DNA of 64,000 nucleotides. Origin: Anaerolineaceae bacterium UBA6086 (lineage in GTDB: Bacteria > Chloroflexota > Anaerolineae > Anaerolineales > Anaerolineaceae). Each line of letters starts with the position of its first letter. Position 1 is the first letter of the stretch. Of the stretch, positions 15,458 to 23,548 are shown in pieces. Under the pieces are notes generated by a model, which had not been told where the DNA came from, did not search any database, and saw nothing but the letters and a program-made list of their open reading frames with translations. The position numbers and the translations under genes are program-made. The stretch is taken from NCBI GenBank assembly GCA_002436005.1, contig DIXG01000024.1, positions 8,034 through 72,033 on the forward strand, read 5' to 3'.

Positions 15458-17095
15458 ATGAAACCTTTTCGAACCCCTAAACTGATGATCCTCGTTCTCC
15501 TGGCTGTGATTGTCCTTTCGGGCTGTCACATGCCCTACCGCGCCCGCGTGGAAGTTCAGATCACCAATTTTTCCGAAGGGCAATCCGTAGTTCTGGGTGA
15601 AGAAACCAGGATCATTTCCATCGCCGACACCTCCCAGGGCGTCAGGTCCATCCAGCTGTTTATCAACGGCAGCCTGCAGCATGCCGCCACCCCGCCTGAA
15701 GGCAACCCGCTGATCTACACCGCTGACCAACCTTGGACACCGGAGCAGGAAGGACTTGCGCAGGTTGCCGTCATCGTTTTGGATGCCAAAGGCAATCTTT
15801 CCGACCCCTTTAACATCAATCTGCAGGTGGTCCCATCAATCAGCCAAACAGACAAAACAGCCACGCCTGAACCAACCTCAACCCCTGAAGGCTTGCCCCA
15901 GACCCAAACGGCCCAGGCAGGATGCCTGAATGATGCAACCTTTATCCAGGATATTACTATCCCCGCTAATGCTTTTCTTTCACCAAACACCAACTTCACG
16001 AAAATTTGGCGGGTGAACAACAGCGGCACCTGCGATTGGGCGGGTTATCACATTGTCCACATTAGCGGAGAGCTGTTCGGCGCCAATCCCACCCAGGCGC
16101 TGCCATCTGTCAGTGCGGATAAGGATGCAAATATCTCCATCGATATGGTCTCACCCTCAACGCCAGGGACCTATACCTCTGCATGGAAAATCAAGTCGCC
16201 CGATGGAACCCTGTTTGGGCCAGAACTAACGCTGCTAATCGTCGTCCCTGAACCTACGGACATCCCGGTTCCTACCCCCACACGAACGCCCAAACCAACC
16301 AAAACCCCCACCCCCACACGGACTCAGACCCTCACGCCCACTAAATCTTTCACGGCCACACCCACACGCACCGCCACAATTCCCCCATTAAGCGTGGAGC
16401 AAGTCGATCAACAGATCGCCATCGAGGCAAATAGCTCCGGCAACCTGACGGTGAATTGCCCTGCAGGTGCGTTAGTGACCTCTGGGGGTTTTGCTGCACA
16501 AAGTGGTCTCAGAGTGTGGCACTCCATGAAGGATGGCAATGGCTGGCGTGTTTATGCGACCAACAAACTGGATGAACCACAAAACTTAACTGTTTTCGCC
16601 ACCTGCCTTTCCAACTCAGGCGGTACTGTTTCGCAGGAAGTTTTCCAGGCGAATGCAGAGCCCGAGACCATCACACATCTCTCCGCTGCCTGCCCGGCTA
16701 ATTCACTCGTCACTGGTGGGGGCTTCGTGATCGGCACCAACAACTCAATCCAATTGTATAATACATCAAAAAATAAAAACGGCTGGCAAATTTACATTGA
16801 CAACACCAGCGACAGCACGCCACTCATCAACGTCTATGCCATCTGCCTTGAGGGCGTGTCAGGTTCGACAACAAGCTATCAGAACACTTCTGGTACAATC
16901 GCACCGTCTGGTGTAACTGTGCTATCACAGATCTGTCCGGACACCGCTTATGTCACGGGGGGTGGATTTGTTATCAATCGCGGCGCCCTGGTCTACAGCA
17001 CCTTCAAATTTCAAAACGGATGGATCAACGCTGCCCGAAACTTAACGGGGGAAGAAAAGCTCTTCTATACCAGCGCCATCTGCTATTCTCCCTGA
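15458..17095 (+). CDS. Surface lipoprotein: NBR1-like Ig domain, Thr-Pro linker, three CP-GGGF-NGW repeats
   Basis: This is a 545-residue lipoprotein with lipobox VLSGC near residue 22. Residues about 30-128 form an Ig-like beta domain. Residues about 155-265 match the NBR1-central Ig-like domain (TKIWRVNNSGTCDW, PGTYTSAWKIKSPDG), common in Chloroflexota surface proteins. A Thr/Pro-rich linker spans about 268-308. Three imperfect repeats of roughly 70 residues follow, each with a CP...V-T-GGGF core, an NGW in the middle and a late Cys, suggesting one disulphide per repeat. No catalytic residues are recognised; adhesion or ligand binding outside the cell is likely. AAGG lies 5 bases before the ATG, and a clear terminator follows. 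Confidence 0.75.
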   Translation: MKPFRTPKLMILVLLAVIVLSGCHMPYRARVEVQITNFSEGQSVVLGEETRIISIADTSQGVRSIQLFINGSLQHAATPPEGNPLIYTADQPWTPEQEGLAQVAVIVLDAKGNLSDPFNINLQVVPSISQTDKTATPEPTSTPEGLPQTQTAQAGCLNDATFIQDITIPANAFLSPNTNFTKIWRVNNSGTCDWAGYHIVHISGELFGANPTQALPSVSADKDANISIDMVSPSTPGTYTSAWKIKSPDGTLFGPELTLLIVVPEPTDIPVPTPTRTPKPTKTPTPTRTQTLTPTKSFTATPTRTATIPPLSVEQVDQQIAIEANSSGNLTVNCPAGALVTSGGFAAQSGLRVWHSMKDGNGWRVYATNKLDEPQNLTVFATCLSNSGGTVSQEVFQANAEPETITHLSAACPANSLVTGGGFVIGTNNSIQLYNTSKNKNGWQIYIDNTSDSTPLINVYAICLEGVSGSTTSYQNTSGTIAPSGVTVLSQICPDTAYVTGGGFVINRGALVYSTFKFQNGWINAARNLTGEEKLFYTSAICYSP

Positions 17096-17119
17096 TGATC
17101 TTCTGTAATTTTTCCTAAA

Positions 17120-17155
17120 AGTGCTGCCTTTCTAATAAAGCCAGCACTCTTTTTG
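17120..17155 (+). terminator. Terminator of the NBR1-Ig lipoprotein gene
   Basis: AGTGCTG (17120-17126) pairs with CAGCACT (17142-17148), with an inner CTTT/AAAG pairing in the loop, and CTTTTTG follows directly. Confidence 0.8.
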
Positions 17156-17212
17156 GGTTAATCGCTTTGACTTGTGGGTATAATGAAACCAATCAAAGAA
17201 AGGTAGGAAATT

Positions 17213-18214
17213 TTGTCAGCAACATCACTATTTACCCCTGCAACCATTGAATTGATCCGCAATTCCCAGAACACTGTTATGCTATGCGAAACGCTTGTGG
17301 GTCAAACTGACAGGCAAAATGAACTCGTCTTTTTTATCAAGCCGGAATTATTAGATGTCGTAGATAACAGCAAAATCAGCAACAGCTTGAAGCTCATCGA
17401 AGAAAAATTTGCCGAGCACCAGGTGGAAATAAACGGCGCTGCCATCATTCCCGGTGCTGTGCTGGATGAATTTGGGATTATGAATCGCCACTACGGCTTC
17501 ATCAACCAGCTATCCCGTAAGGCTTCGGAATTAGTGGATTCTGACACTCGCCAGCAAATCTTTGATCATCTGAAGATCACCGATGACGGGAGATACCAGA
17601 TCCTGGGGGGTCATGAGTTTTTGCATGTGTTTCAATCAGACGTAAACACCCTCTCAGAAATCTGGTTTGCCCAGGAAGCAAACAAACTGCGCAGCGGTTT
17701 CTACTTTATTGCAGACACCTTCCACGATCAACCCTTTATCCTGATCAATGGGTTTCACCCCTCCCAGTTAGCGCATTTCACCCGTCCTGATCATCGCATC
17801 CTCCTGATGCTGCTGCACACGAATACCGATTGGAAAGCGCTGAAATTTGACCTGGTGGGCGATACCTTCCCCGAACGCGCCAAGCCCGATTCGATTCGCG
17901 GCTTGCTTTATGGCGACCCCGAACAGTATGGTCAGACCGATGTTGGAATCAACACCAACGGCGTGCACCTCTCAGCTGGTCCCTTTGAGGCAGCCTTCGA
18001 GGTGGTGAACTTTTTTGGACCTATCCTGGACCTTGATCCTGCAATCACCCCACCGCTGGCACTCAAAAAAGCGATTGCGTCCGGGTTTTCAAGAGAAGCC
18101 GCCACAGACTTACTGGAAAACCCACAGGTTGATGATTCCGATCTGTTTTCAGCAACCGAAAACATGAACACGGATGCTGCTGTAGAATTTGCCAGCACAC
18201 AGCTTGCTGCATAA
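17213..18214 (+). CDS. NDK-like protein with large insertion
   Basis: The 333-residue protein carries landmarks of nucleoside-diphosphate kinase spread over a much longer chain than the usual ~140 residues. It has FFIKP near residue 40 (NDK KPD lysine), RHY near residue 88, SIRGLLYG near residue 227 (NDK TIRG), and NGVHLSAGPFEAAFE near residue 245, where the His aligns with the phosphorylated His of NDK (NxxH). About 110 extra residues separate the first and second halves, and a charged tail of about 50 residues is added. It may be a true kinase with an inserted domain or a divergent relative. The start is TTG with AGGTAGG ahead. It is followed after 30 bases by the SIS gene. Confidence 0.6.
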   Translation: MSATSLFTPATIELIRNSQNTVMLCETLVGQTDRQNELVFFIKPELLDVVDNSKISNSLKLIEEKFAEHQVEINGAAIIPGAVLDEFGIMNRHYGFINQLSRKASELVDSDTRQQIFDHLKITDDGRYQILGGHEFLHVFQSDVNTLSEIWFAQEANKLRSGFYFIADTFHDQPFILINGFHPSQLAHFTRPDHRILLMLLHTNTDWKALKFDLVGDTFPERAKPDSIRGLLYGDPEQYGQTDVGINTNGVHLSAGPFEAAFEVVNFFGPILDLDPAITPPLALKKAIASGFSREAATDLLENPQVDDSDLFSATENMNTDAAVEFASTQLAA

Positions 18215-18244
18215 GACACACTCAATCATAAAAACGAGGCGCAA

Positions 18245-19297
18245 ATGAACCCGATTAAAAACACCAGGCTTTTTCAGGAAATTCACGAACAACCTGCCGT
18301 CATCCAGAATTTGATCAGCCAGCCACAAGATGCCATCACAACCCTGGCGGATGAGATTCGCAAGCGAAAGATTCACCACATTTTCATCGCAGCACGCGGC
18401 ACCAGTGACAACGCTGGCCGCTACGCGCAATATATTTTAGGCGCCAACAACCAGATCGTTGTCAGCCTTGCCACCCCCAGTCTCTTTACGATCTATCAGC
18501 AACCACCCAACCTGTCGGATTCACTGGTCTTGGGCATCAGCCAAAGCGGAAAAAGCCCGGATATCGTTTCTGTTTTGAAGGAAGGGCAAAAACAAGGCGC
18601 ACTCACAGCCGCCATCACAAACTATGTCGCCTCAGACCTTGGAAAGGCGGCGGATATTGTGCTGGATTTGCAGGCTGGCGAAGAAATTTCCCTGGCAGCG
18701 ACCAAAACCTATACCGCACAGCTCACATCCCTTGCTCTGCTCTCTTATGCGCTCAATCCCACTGATCTGAGCCAACAACAATTACAGCGTCTGCCGGAAA
18801 AAGTTTCGGAGGTCTTTGCCAGCGAAACCAATCTGGACCGGTTGGCAGAACGTTACAGATACATGTCGCATTGCGTGGTCATCGGACGTGGCTTCAATTA
18901 TGCCACCGCCTTTGAACTCTCACTCAAAATGAAGGAGCTCACCTACACCATCGCAGAACCCTATTCCAGCGCCGATTTTCTTCACGGTCCGGTAGCTCTG
19001 GTTGACCGCGGTTTTCCTGTGTTTGTGGTTGCTCCTGATGGGAAAATGAATGCTCAGATGGTAGCCCTGGTTGAAAAGGTTCAGCAACGGCATGCCGAGG
19101 TGGTCATCCTCAGCGACCTTGACTCGGTATTATCCAGATCGGGACAAAGTTTTCCGCTCCCATTGGATGTTCCTGAGTGGCTTTCACCCATAACAAGCAT
19201 TATCCCCGGCCAGATGTTTGCCATGTATCTGGCGCACACACGCGGTTTTGATGTGGACAATCCAAGGGGATTAAACAAGGTCACAGAAACCTGGTAA
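18245..19297 (+). CDS. SIS-domain sugar-phosphate isomerase/deaminase (GlmS isomerase-like)
   Basis: The 350-residue protein has two sugar isomerase (SIS) domains, equal to the isomerase half of GlmS without the glutaminase domain. Visible motifs are ARGTSDNAGRYAQY near residue 50, the sugar-phosphate loop SQSGKSPD near residue 99, the GlmS-type EISLAATKTYTAQL near residue 148, and ELKE-like ELSLKMKEL with HGP near residue 240. Such stand-alone proteins act as glucosamine-6-phosphate deaminases (NagB-II) or related amino-sugar isomerases. The exact substrate is undecided. GAGGCG precedes the ATG, and it is probably co-transcribed with the NDK-like gene. It ends at a bidirectional terminator. 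Confidence 0.85.
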   Translation: MNPIKNTRLFQEIHEQPAVIQNLISQPQDAITTLADEIRKRKIHHIFIAARGTSDNAGRYAQYILGANNQIVVSLATPSLFTIYQQPPNLSDSLVLGISQSGKSPDIVSVLKEGQKQGALTAAITNYVASDLGKAADIVLDLQAGEEISLAATKTYTAQLTSLALLSYALNPTDLSQQQLQRLPEKVSEVFASETNLDRLAERYRYMSHCVVIGRGFNYATAFELSLKMKELTYTIAEPYSSADFLHGPVALVDRGFPVFVVAPDGKMNAQMVALVEKVQQRHAEVVILSDLDSVLSRSGQSFPLPLDVPEWLSPITSIIPGQMFAMYLAHTRGFDVDNPRGLNKVTETW

Positions 19298-19300
19298 AGC

Positions 19301-19344
19301 AAAAAACTGCTGGCAGCTCACGTGATTGCCAGCAGTTTTTTTAG
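19301..19344. terminator. Bidirectional terminator between SIS and nitroreductase genes
   Basis: A perfect 10-bp stem pairs 19306-19315 (ACTGCTGGCA) with 19327-19336. A run of A precedes it and a run of seven T follows, so both convergent genes can use it. Confidence 0.88.
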
Positions 19345-19923
19345 TTAAACATCACGAAGGATCAGCTCTTCAAGGCTGCGTTTGGGCACGTGGTGCACAC
19401 CTTCAGAATCACGATAGTAGCGAATATCCTCACCTGGCACATACGGCTCCGTGACGACTGTTTCAGCCGGTTTACCCAGAGCAAGCACCAGCAGCACCTG
19501 ATATCTTTTCGGAATTTCCAGCTCACGCTGGAGCGCTTCCCGCCTGGCGGAACCGATCATGCACCCACCCAAGCCTATTTCTGCTGCCCCCAAAAGGATG
19601 CTTTGTGCCGCAATCCCATGATCCACACCAAAATTGAGCTGCACTTCTTTGTCACCCAGAATAATGATGTAGGCTGAAGGTCTTTCCCCCTTTGCCGGAC
19701 CCTTCCAATCTTTCAACGAGCCTGCCCACCCCAGGTGGGGAAAAATTTTCCCATTTGTCTCAGGGTTATTGCTCAGCCAAAATTTTAGCGGCTGATTATT
19801 TATCCCCGAAGGTGAATATTGTGCCAGTTCAACCAAATCTCTCAATGTCTGGCCTTCGATCACATGACTTTCATCAAAACGGCGATAGCTCCGGCTCAGT
19901 CTTACCAGCGTTTTCATATCCAT
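19345..19923 (-). CDS. Nitroreductase family flavoprotein
   Basis: This 192-residue protein belongs to the FMN-dependent nitroreductase-like family, which reduces nitro compounds, quinones or related substrates with NAD(P)H. Visible are SRSYRRF near residue 11 (FMN phosphate-binding Arg), YSPSGINNQPLKFW near residue 36, DHGIAAQSILLGAAEIGLGGCMIGS near 100, and LALGKPAE near 145. An upstream GTG would place AGGAGA directly against the start; the ATG at 19923 gives a 9-base spacing and is preferred. It stands alone, convergent with the SIS gene. The physiological substrate is unknown. Confidence 0.87.
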   Translation of the reverse strand: MDMKTLVRLSRSYRRFDESHVIEGQTLRDLVELAQYSPSGINNQPLKFWLSNNPETNGKIFPHLGWAGSLKDWKGPAKGERPSAYIIILGDKEVQLNFGVDHGIAAQSILLGAAEIGLGGCMIGSARREALQRELEIPKRYQVLLVLALGKPAETVVTEPYVPGEDIRYYRDSEGVHHVPKRSLEELILRDV

Positions 19924-20158
19924 AAGGATCACTCTCCTGATTGATACTAATGTGCATCCTAATCACGTATGCAAAGATTGATTTTTTCGTTTTTCTTGCC
20001 TGACCCTAATCTTACCGTTAAATAGATAAAATTTCTGAAGATTTAAGGCATTTGACTGTCCATAGCACTCAAAATTTGTAAAAAGTTTGGTGCAGTTAGG
20101 TGAAATTTTCAAATTAACGAAAGGAAGAAGCGGAAATTTAATGAATAATCAAAATTTC
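19924..20158. other. AT-rich intergenic region
   Basis: This gap between the divergently transcribed nitroreductase and lipoprotein genes holds no gene that I can support. A tiny frame of 11 codons begins at 20141 after AAGGAAG but is too short to call. It presumably contains the nitroreductase promoter. Confidence 0.5.
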
Positions 20159-20188
20159 TTGCAAATCACTAGTTGAATCATTTATACT
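20159..20188 (+). promoter_or_regulatory. Promoter of the SdrD-like lipoprotein gene
   Basis: TTGCAA at 20159-20164 and TATACT at 20183-20188 are 18 bases apart. Transcription would start near 20195, leaving a leader of about 125 bases before the ATG at 20320. I see no riboswitch signature in that leader. Confidence 0.5.
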
Positions 20189-20319
20189 GAAAGTGCAGCA
20201 CACTTCTAACTTCAAATTCGCACAATCCTCGCACATATCCCCATTCAACAAGAAATCACCTTTCCGGTTTGATCTTCTTGCTAACAGTCCATTTTCTTGG
20301 ATGCAGATCGGAGGCTTAT

Positions 20320-21723
20320 ATGAGAAAACGTATTTTTTTGTGTTTGTGTTTTATTCTCCTCATTTCGTTTCAGCTTGTTGGCTGTAGTTTTCCATCTTCC
20401 AGTTCGTCAGAATCTGACGAGGGGATTGTCCAAACCCTGATTGCAATGGGACTGACCCAAACCGCCATGGTGGAAGGGCAGCTCGCTGAGCCCGCAGTCA
20501 CAGAGATGATTGCAGCGCCTGAAGAAGTTGTTTTAGAAGAAGAGATCCCCCAGGTTGAGTCTGAACCTGCCGCAGCAGAAATCGTCCACAACACCCTGCC
20601 TGGTAGTCCCGGCTGGATCAATAAATGGTTTTATGACACGAACTCAGCATCAACAGCCAGTGGCGGTTATGTCACCAGCGGGGATGACTTCGTTGCCAAT
20701 CTTTTCGAACGGCCATTTACCGCCACTGAGATGATTTATCGCTCAGATGTCGACATTCAGAAGACAGAAATATCTGAGGATGCCACCTTCTATTACGTGA
20801 CCCTTTACCTGGATGACACTCACCCAGAAGGCGGTTTACAGGCTGCCTACGGGGTTGAAATTGATGAAGATCGTGATGGGCGCGGTGATTTGCTGGTGAT
20901 TGCAGATAGGCCTGCCTCAACCGAGTGGGATATTGGTGGCGTCAGTGTTTATCGAGATGCCAACAACGACGTGGGCGGTTCAAAAATCATGCGACCGGAT
21001 ACGGGGTACGCTGGAGACGCCTATGAACAGGTCGTCTTCTCCAATGAGGTTCTCACCGATCCCGACACCGCCTGGGCACGCGTGTCTGCTGGTGCTCCGG
21101 TCTCAGTGACCATCGCGTTCAAGAAAAATTTGATCTCAAGGGACACCTTTGTGTGGGGCGTATGGGCATCTGATAACCTGCTGGACCCAACTTTATTGGA
21201 TCTTCATGATCACTTCACCCAAGAAGAAGCTGGCTCCCCTTATCCGGCACACAGTACCTTCCCCCTGGCTGCTGTCAATCTGGTGGATAATACCTGCCGG
21301 GAAACCTATAAATTTGAAGCGACCGAATCGATCCCCGGTCTGTGTTATGTGCCGCAGAAGCCAACCGCCACCACGCAACCACCTCCGCCTGAAGCAACCG
21401 ACACGCCACCGGAAGAAACAGAACCACCCCTGGGTGAGATCTACGGCGTCGCTTTTGATGATATCAACAATAATGGCGTGCGCAATGCCGGTGAACCACT
21501 CACGGTTTACAGTGTCACCATCACCCTGCGGCAGGAATCCTGCAGCGGAACCATCATTGCCACAACTAACGCAAAATCCTTCACATTCTCAGGGCTTGCG
21601 CCCGGCAGTTACTGCGTTTCAATTTCGCCACCTGGCAGCATGACCACGCCAAGCAGCCAAACGGTCACCGTCCCAGCAGGAGGATCCATCTATATTGAAT
21701 TTGGGTACTATGTGATTGGATAA
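20320..21723 (+). CDS. Surface lipoprotein with C-terminal SdrD-B-like domain
   Basis: The 467-residue protein opens with a lipoprotein signal peptide (lipobox QLVGC near residue 23) and a Ser-rich stretch. A large beta-rich central domain (about 100-345) contains calcium-loop-like DEDRDGRGD near residue 190 and DANNDVGG. A Pro/Thr linker near residue 350-370 leads to a C-terminal SdrD B-type domain with GVAFDDINNNGVRNAGEPL, a calcium-stabilised beta sandwich known from Gram-positive adhesins. The start at 20320 is chosen because CGGAGG lies 5-6 bases before it and it gives a normal signal peptide; a longer frame to 20269 does not. No enzyme motif is seen. Confidence 0.75.
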   Translation: MRKRIFLCLCFILLISFQLVGCSFPSSSSSESDEGIVQTLIAMGLTQTAMVEGQLAEPAVTEMIAAPEEVVLEEEIPQVESEPAAAEIVHNTLPGSPGWINKWFYDTNSASTASGGYVTSGDDFVANLFERPFTATEMIYRSDVDIQKTEISEDATFYYVTLYLDDTHPEGGLQAAYGVEIDEDRDGRGDLLVIADRPASTEWDIGGVSVYRDANNDVGGSKIMRPDTGYAGDAYEQVVFSNEVLTDPDTAWARVSAGAPVSVTIAFKKNLISRDTFVWGVWASDNLLDPTLLDLHDHFTQEEAGSPYPAHSTFPLAAVNLVDNTCRETYKFEATESIPGLCYVPQKPTATTQPPPPEATDTPPEETEPPLGEIYGVAFDDINNNGVRNAGEPLTVYSVTITLRQESCSGTIIATTNAKSFTFSGLAPGSYCVSISPPGSMTTPSSQTVTVPAGGSIYIEFGYYVIG

Positions 21724-21740
21724 AAAACATATTTCGGAGA

Positions 21741-22952
21741 TTAAACGCCAACCTGGCTGACCTGTCCCCCAGCGACACGCCAGACCTTGTGCTGCTTTAA
21801 GAACTCTGGCTCGAACATGGAAAGGTCCGTTGAGGTCAAAATCGCCTGGTCACACTGTGACAGGGTTTTCAGTAAATCTGCCCGGCGCTGCGTATCCAGC
21901 TCAGACAGAGTCTCGTCCAGGAGCAGGATAGGCCAATCGCCTGTGCGTTCGTGAAGCCAGTTGACTTCAGCCATCTTCATCGAAAGTAAGGCTGTACGTC
22001 CCTGTCCGCGCGAGCCGAAGTTTCCCAGGTCAATCTGGTTGCTGAGGAATCGCATCTCATCCCTGTGTGGACCAATCGTCGTGACGCCGCGTGCAATCTC
22101 TTCGCGCTGCAGTTTCTTCAATGCGTCAAGATATCCCGCTTCGATTTCCGCTTCACTCAATGCAGATCGATCGGGAACCACTGTGACGGGCAAAGCCATC
22201 TGATCTGCAGGGGAGGAAAGCGGTTCAAAGGCTGGTTGATAGTCCAGGCGCAGCACTTCACTCCCAAGGGTGAGATCGAAGTGAATCCGTTTTGCCTCAA
22301 TTTCGATCTCCCGAATGGCACGAATACGCTCCCGCATGATAAACGCGCCGTGCCGAGCCAACATACCGTCCCAAACATCCAGCTGATTCACATCCCCATT
22401 CCGCTCCCAAAGCTGCTTGAGCAAGGCATTGCGCTGGGTCAATGTCTGACCGTAATCCAGCAGGTGCTGCACATAGGGTGGAGACACCTGGGAAATTAAC
22501 ATATCCAGGTATCGCCGGCGTTCATTTGGACCATCCTCAATGATCCGTGCCATTTGCGGCAAAAAGATGACGGCATTAAGGCTTCCAACAGCTGTACTCA
22601 TTTTTCGTCTTGTGCCGTCCAGCAAGACTTCTTTCCTGAAGCGGGTCCGACCGTTCGAACCATTCGGTTCCTGGATCAGCCGCACCTCAATACGATGCAT
22701 GCCATCCCGTCGCGAGAATTCACCCACAACCCTGCCGACCTGCAGTCCGGTTTCTGGCAGGGAAAAATTCAGCAGCTGCCTGTCGGTGCTGGTAAGAAGG
22801 GAAGTAAAAGTGGATAATAAATAAATGGCTTCAAGCAGAGACGTTTTTCCTTGCGCGTTCTCACCCACCAGCAGAAAAATTTCCCGGGGAACATCTAAAT
22901 CCAACCGGGAAAAGGCTCGGAAATCCGTCAGAGACAGTCGTTTCAGATACAT
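21741..22952 (-). CDS. recF: DNA replication and repair protein RecF
   Basis: RecF helps load RecA at single-strand gaps together with RecO and RecR. The 403-residue protein shows the N-terminal FRAF segment, Walker A GENAQGKTS near residue 30-38, the ABC-type signature region SRGQGRTALLSMKMAE near residue 312, and Walker B LLLDETLSELD near residue 346. It lies 11 bases after def on the same strand. No clear Shine-Dalgarno is visible, so it may be translated by coupling. It is not beside dnaA-dnaN, unlike in many bacteria. Its 3' end converges on the SdrD-like lipoprotein gene. Confidence 0.94.
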   Translation of the reverse strand: MYLKRLSLTDFRAFSRLDLDVPREIFLLVGENAQGKTSLLEAIYLLSTFTSLLTSTDRQLLNFSLPETGLQVGRVVGEFSRRDGMHRIEVRLIQEPNGSNGRTRFRKEVLLDGTRRKMSTAVGSLNAVIFLPQMARIIEDGPNERRRYLDMLISQVSPPYVQHLLDYGQTLTQRNALLKQLWERNGDVNQLDVWDGMLARHGAFIMRERIRAIREIEIEAKRIHFDLTLGSEVLRLDYQPAFEPLSSPADQMALPVTVVPDRSALSEAEIEAGYLDALKKLQREEIARGVTTIGPHRDEMRFLSNQIDLGNFGSRGQGRTALLSMKMAEVNWLHERTGDWPILLLDETLSELDTQRRADLLKTLSQCDQAILTSTDLSMFEPEFLKQHKVWRVAGGQVSQVGV

Positions 22953-22963
22953 TTGCGATTCAA

Positions 22964-23473
22964 TTAGAAGGATTCTTCGTCATCATCATCATCATCGGGC
23001 TGCCAGAAGTTTTCAGACCGATCGGTATAAAGCACGCCATTGAGGTGATCGATTTCATGCTGAAAGATCCGTGCAAGCCAGCCTTGTGCACGAACCTTGA
23101 CCGGTTTACCATTCAGGTCCTGTCCCCTGACAGTCACAACCTGTGACCGAGTGACTTCCCCTATCAGCCCCGGCACAGAAAGACACCCCTCAATCCCGTT
23201 CACTGTTTCTTCTGATGCATTAAGGATTTCAGGGTTAATCATGACATACAGACGTTTGGGAATATTTTCATCCTCTTCATGTCCGAATTCCACCACAATT
23301 ACACGCTTCGATACGCCAATTTGCGGCGCAGCCAGACCTACGCCTGGTGCTACTCGCATCGTTTCGACCATGTCATCTACCAGGGACACCAGGTCCTCAT
23401 CGAAAACATCCACCGGTTGTGCTTTTTTCCGCAAGACTTCTTCTGGAAAGGTTTTAATTTCTCTAATCGTCAT
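22964..23473 (-). CDS. def: Peptide deformylase
   Basis: This metalloenzyme removes the formyl group from N-terminal methionine. The three family motifs are intact: GVGLAAPQIG (motif 1), EGCLSVPG (motif 2, metal Cys) and QHEIDHLNG (motif 3, metal His residues and Glu). The 169-residue length is typical. An upstream in-frame start at 23503 is rejected because GGAGG precedes the ATG at 23473 by seven bases. The C-terminus has an unusual acidic run of six Asp followed by Glu-Glu, coded by a short ATC-type triplet repeat near 22978-22998. recF follows. Confidence 0.96.
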   Translation of the reverse strand: MTIREIKTFPEEVLRKKAQPVDVFDEDLVSLVDDMVETMRVAPGVGLAAPQIGVSKRVIVVEFGHEEDENIPKRLYVMINPEILNASEETVNGIEGCLSVPGLIGEVTRSQVVTVRGQDLNGKPVKVRAQGWLARIFQHEIDHLNGVLYTDRSENFWQPDDDDDDEESF

Positions 23474-23548
23474 CGGTTGACCTCCACTTTGCATTTTACC
23501 CAATAATGAACGAATTGGAACCCAAAACCATCAGATTTGTATCAGAGC

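Noticed and set aside
17167..17184. TTGACT and TATAAT upstream of the NDK-like gene as a promoter pair
   Set aside because: The spacer is only 6 bases; TATAAT may be a real -10 box but TTGACT cannot be its -35.
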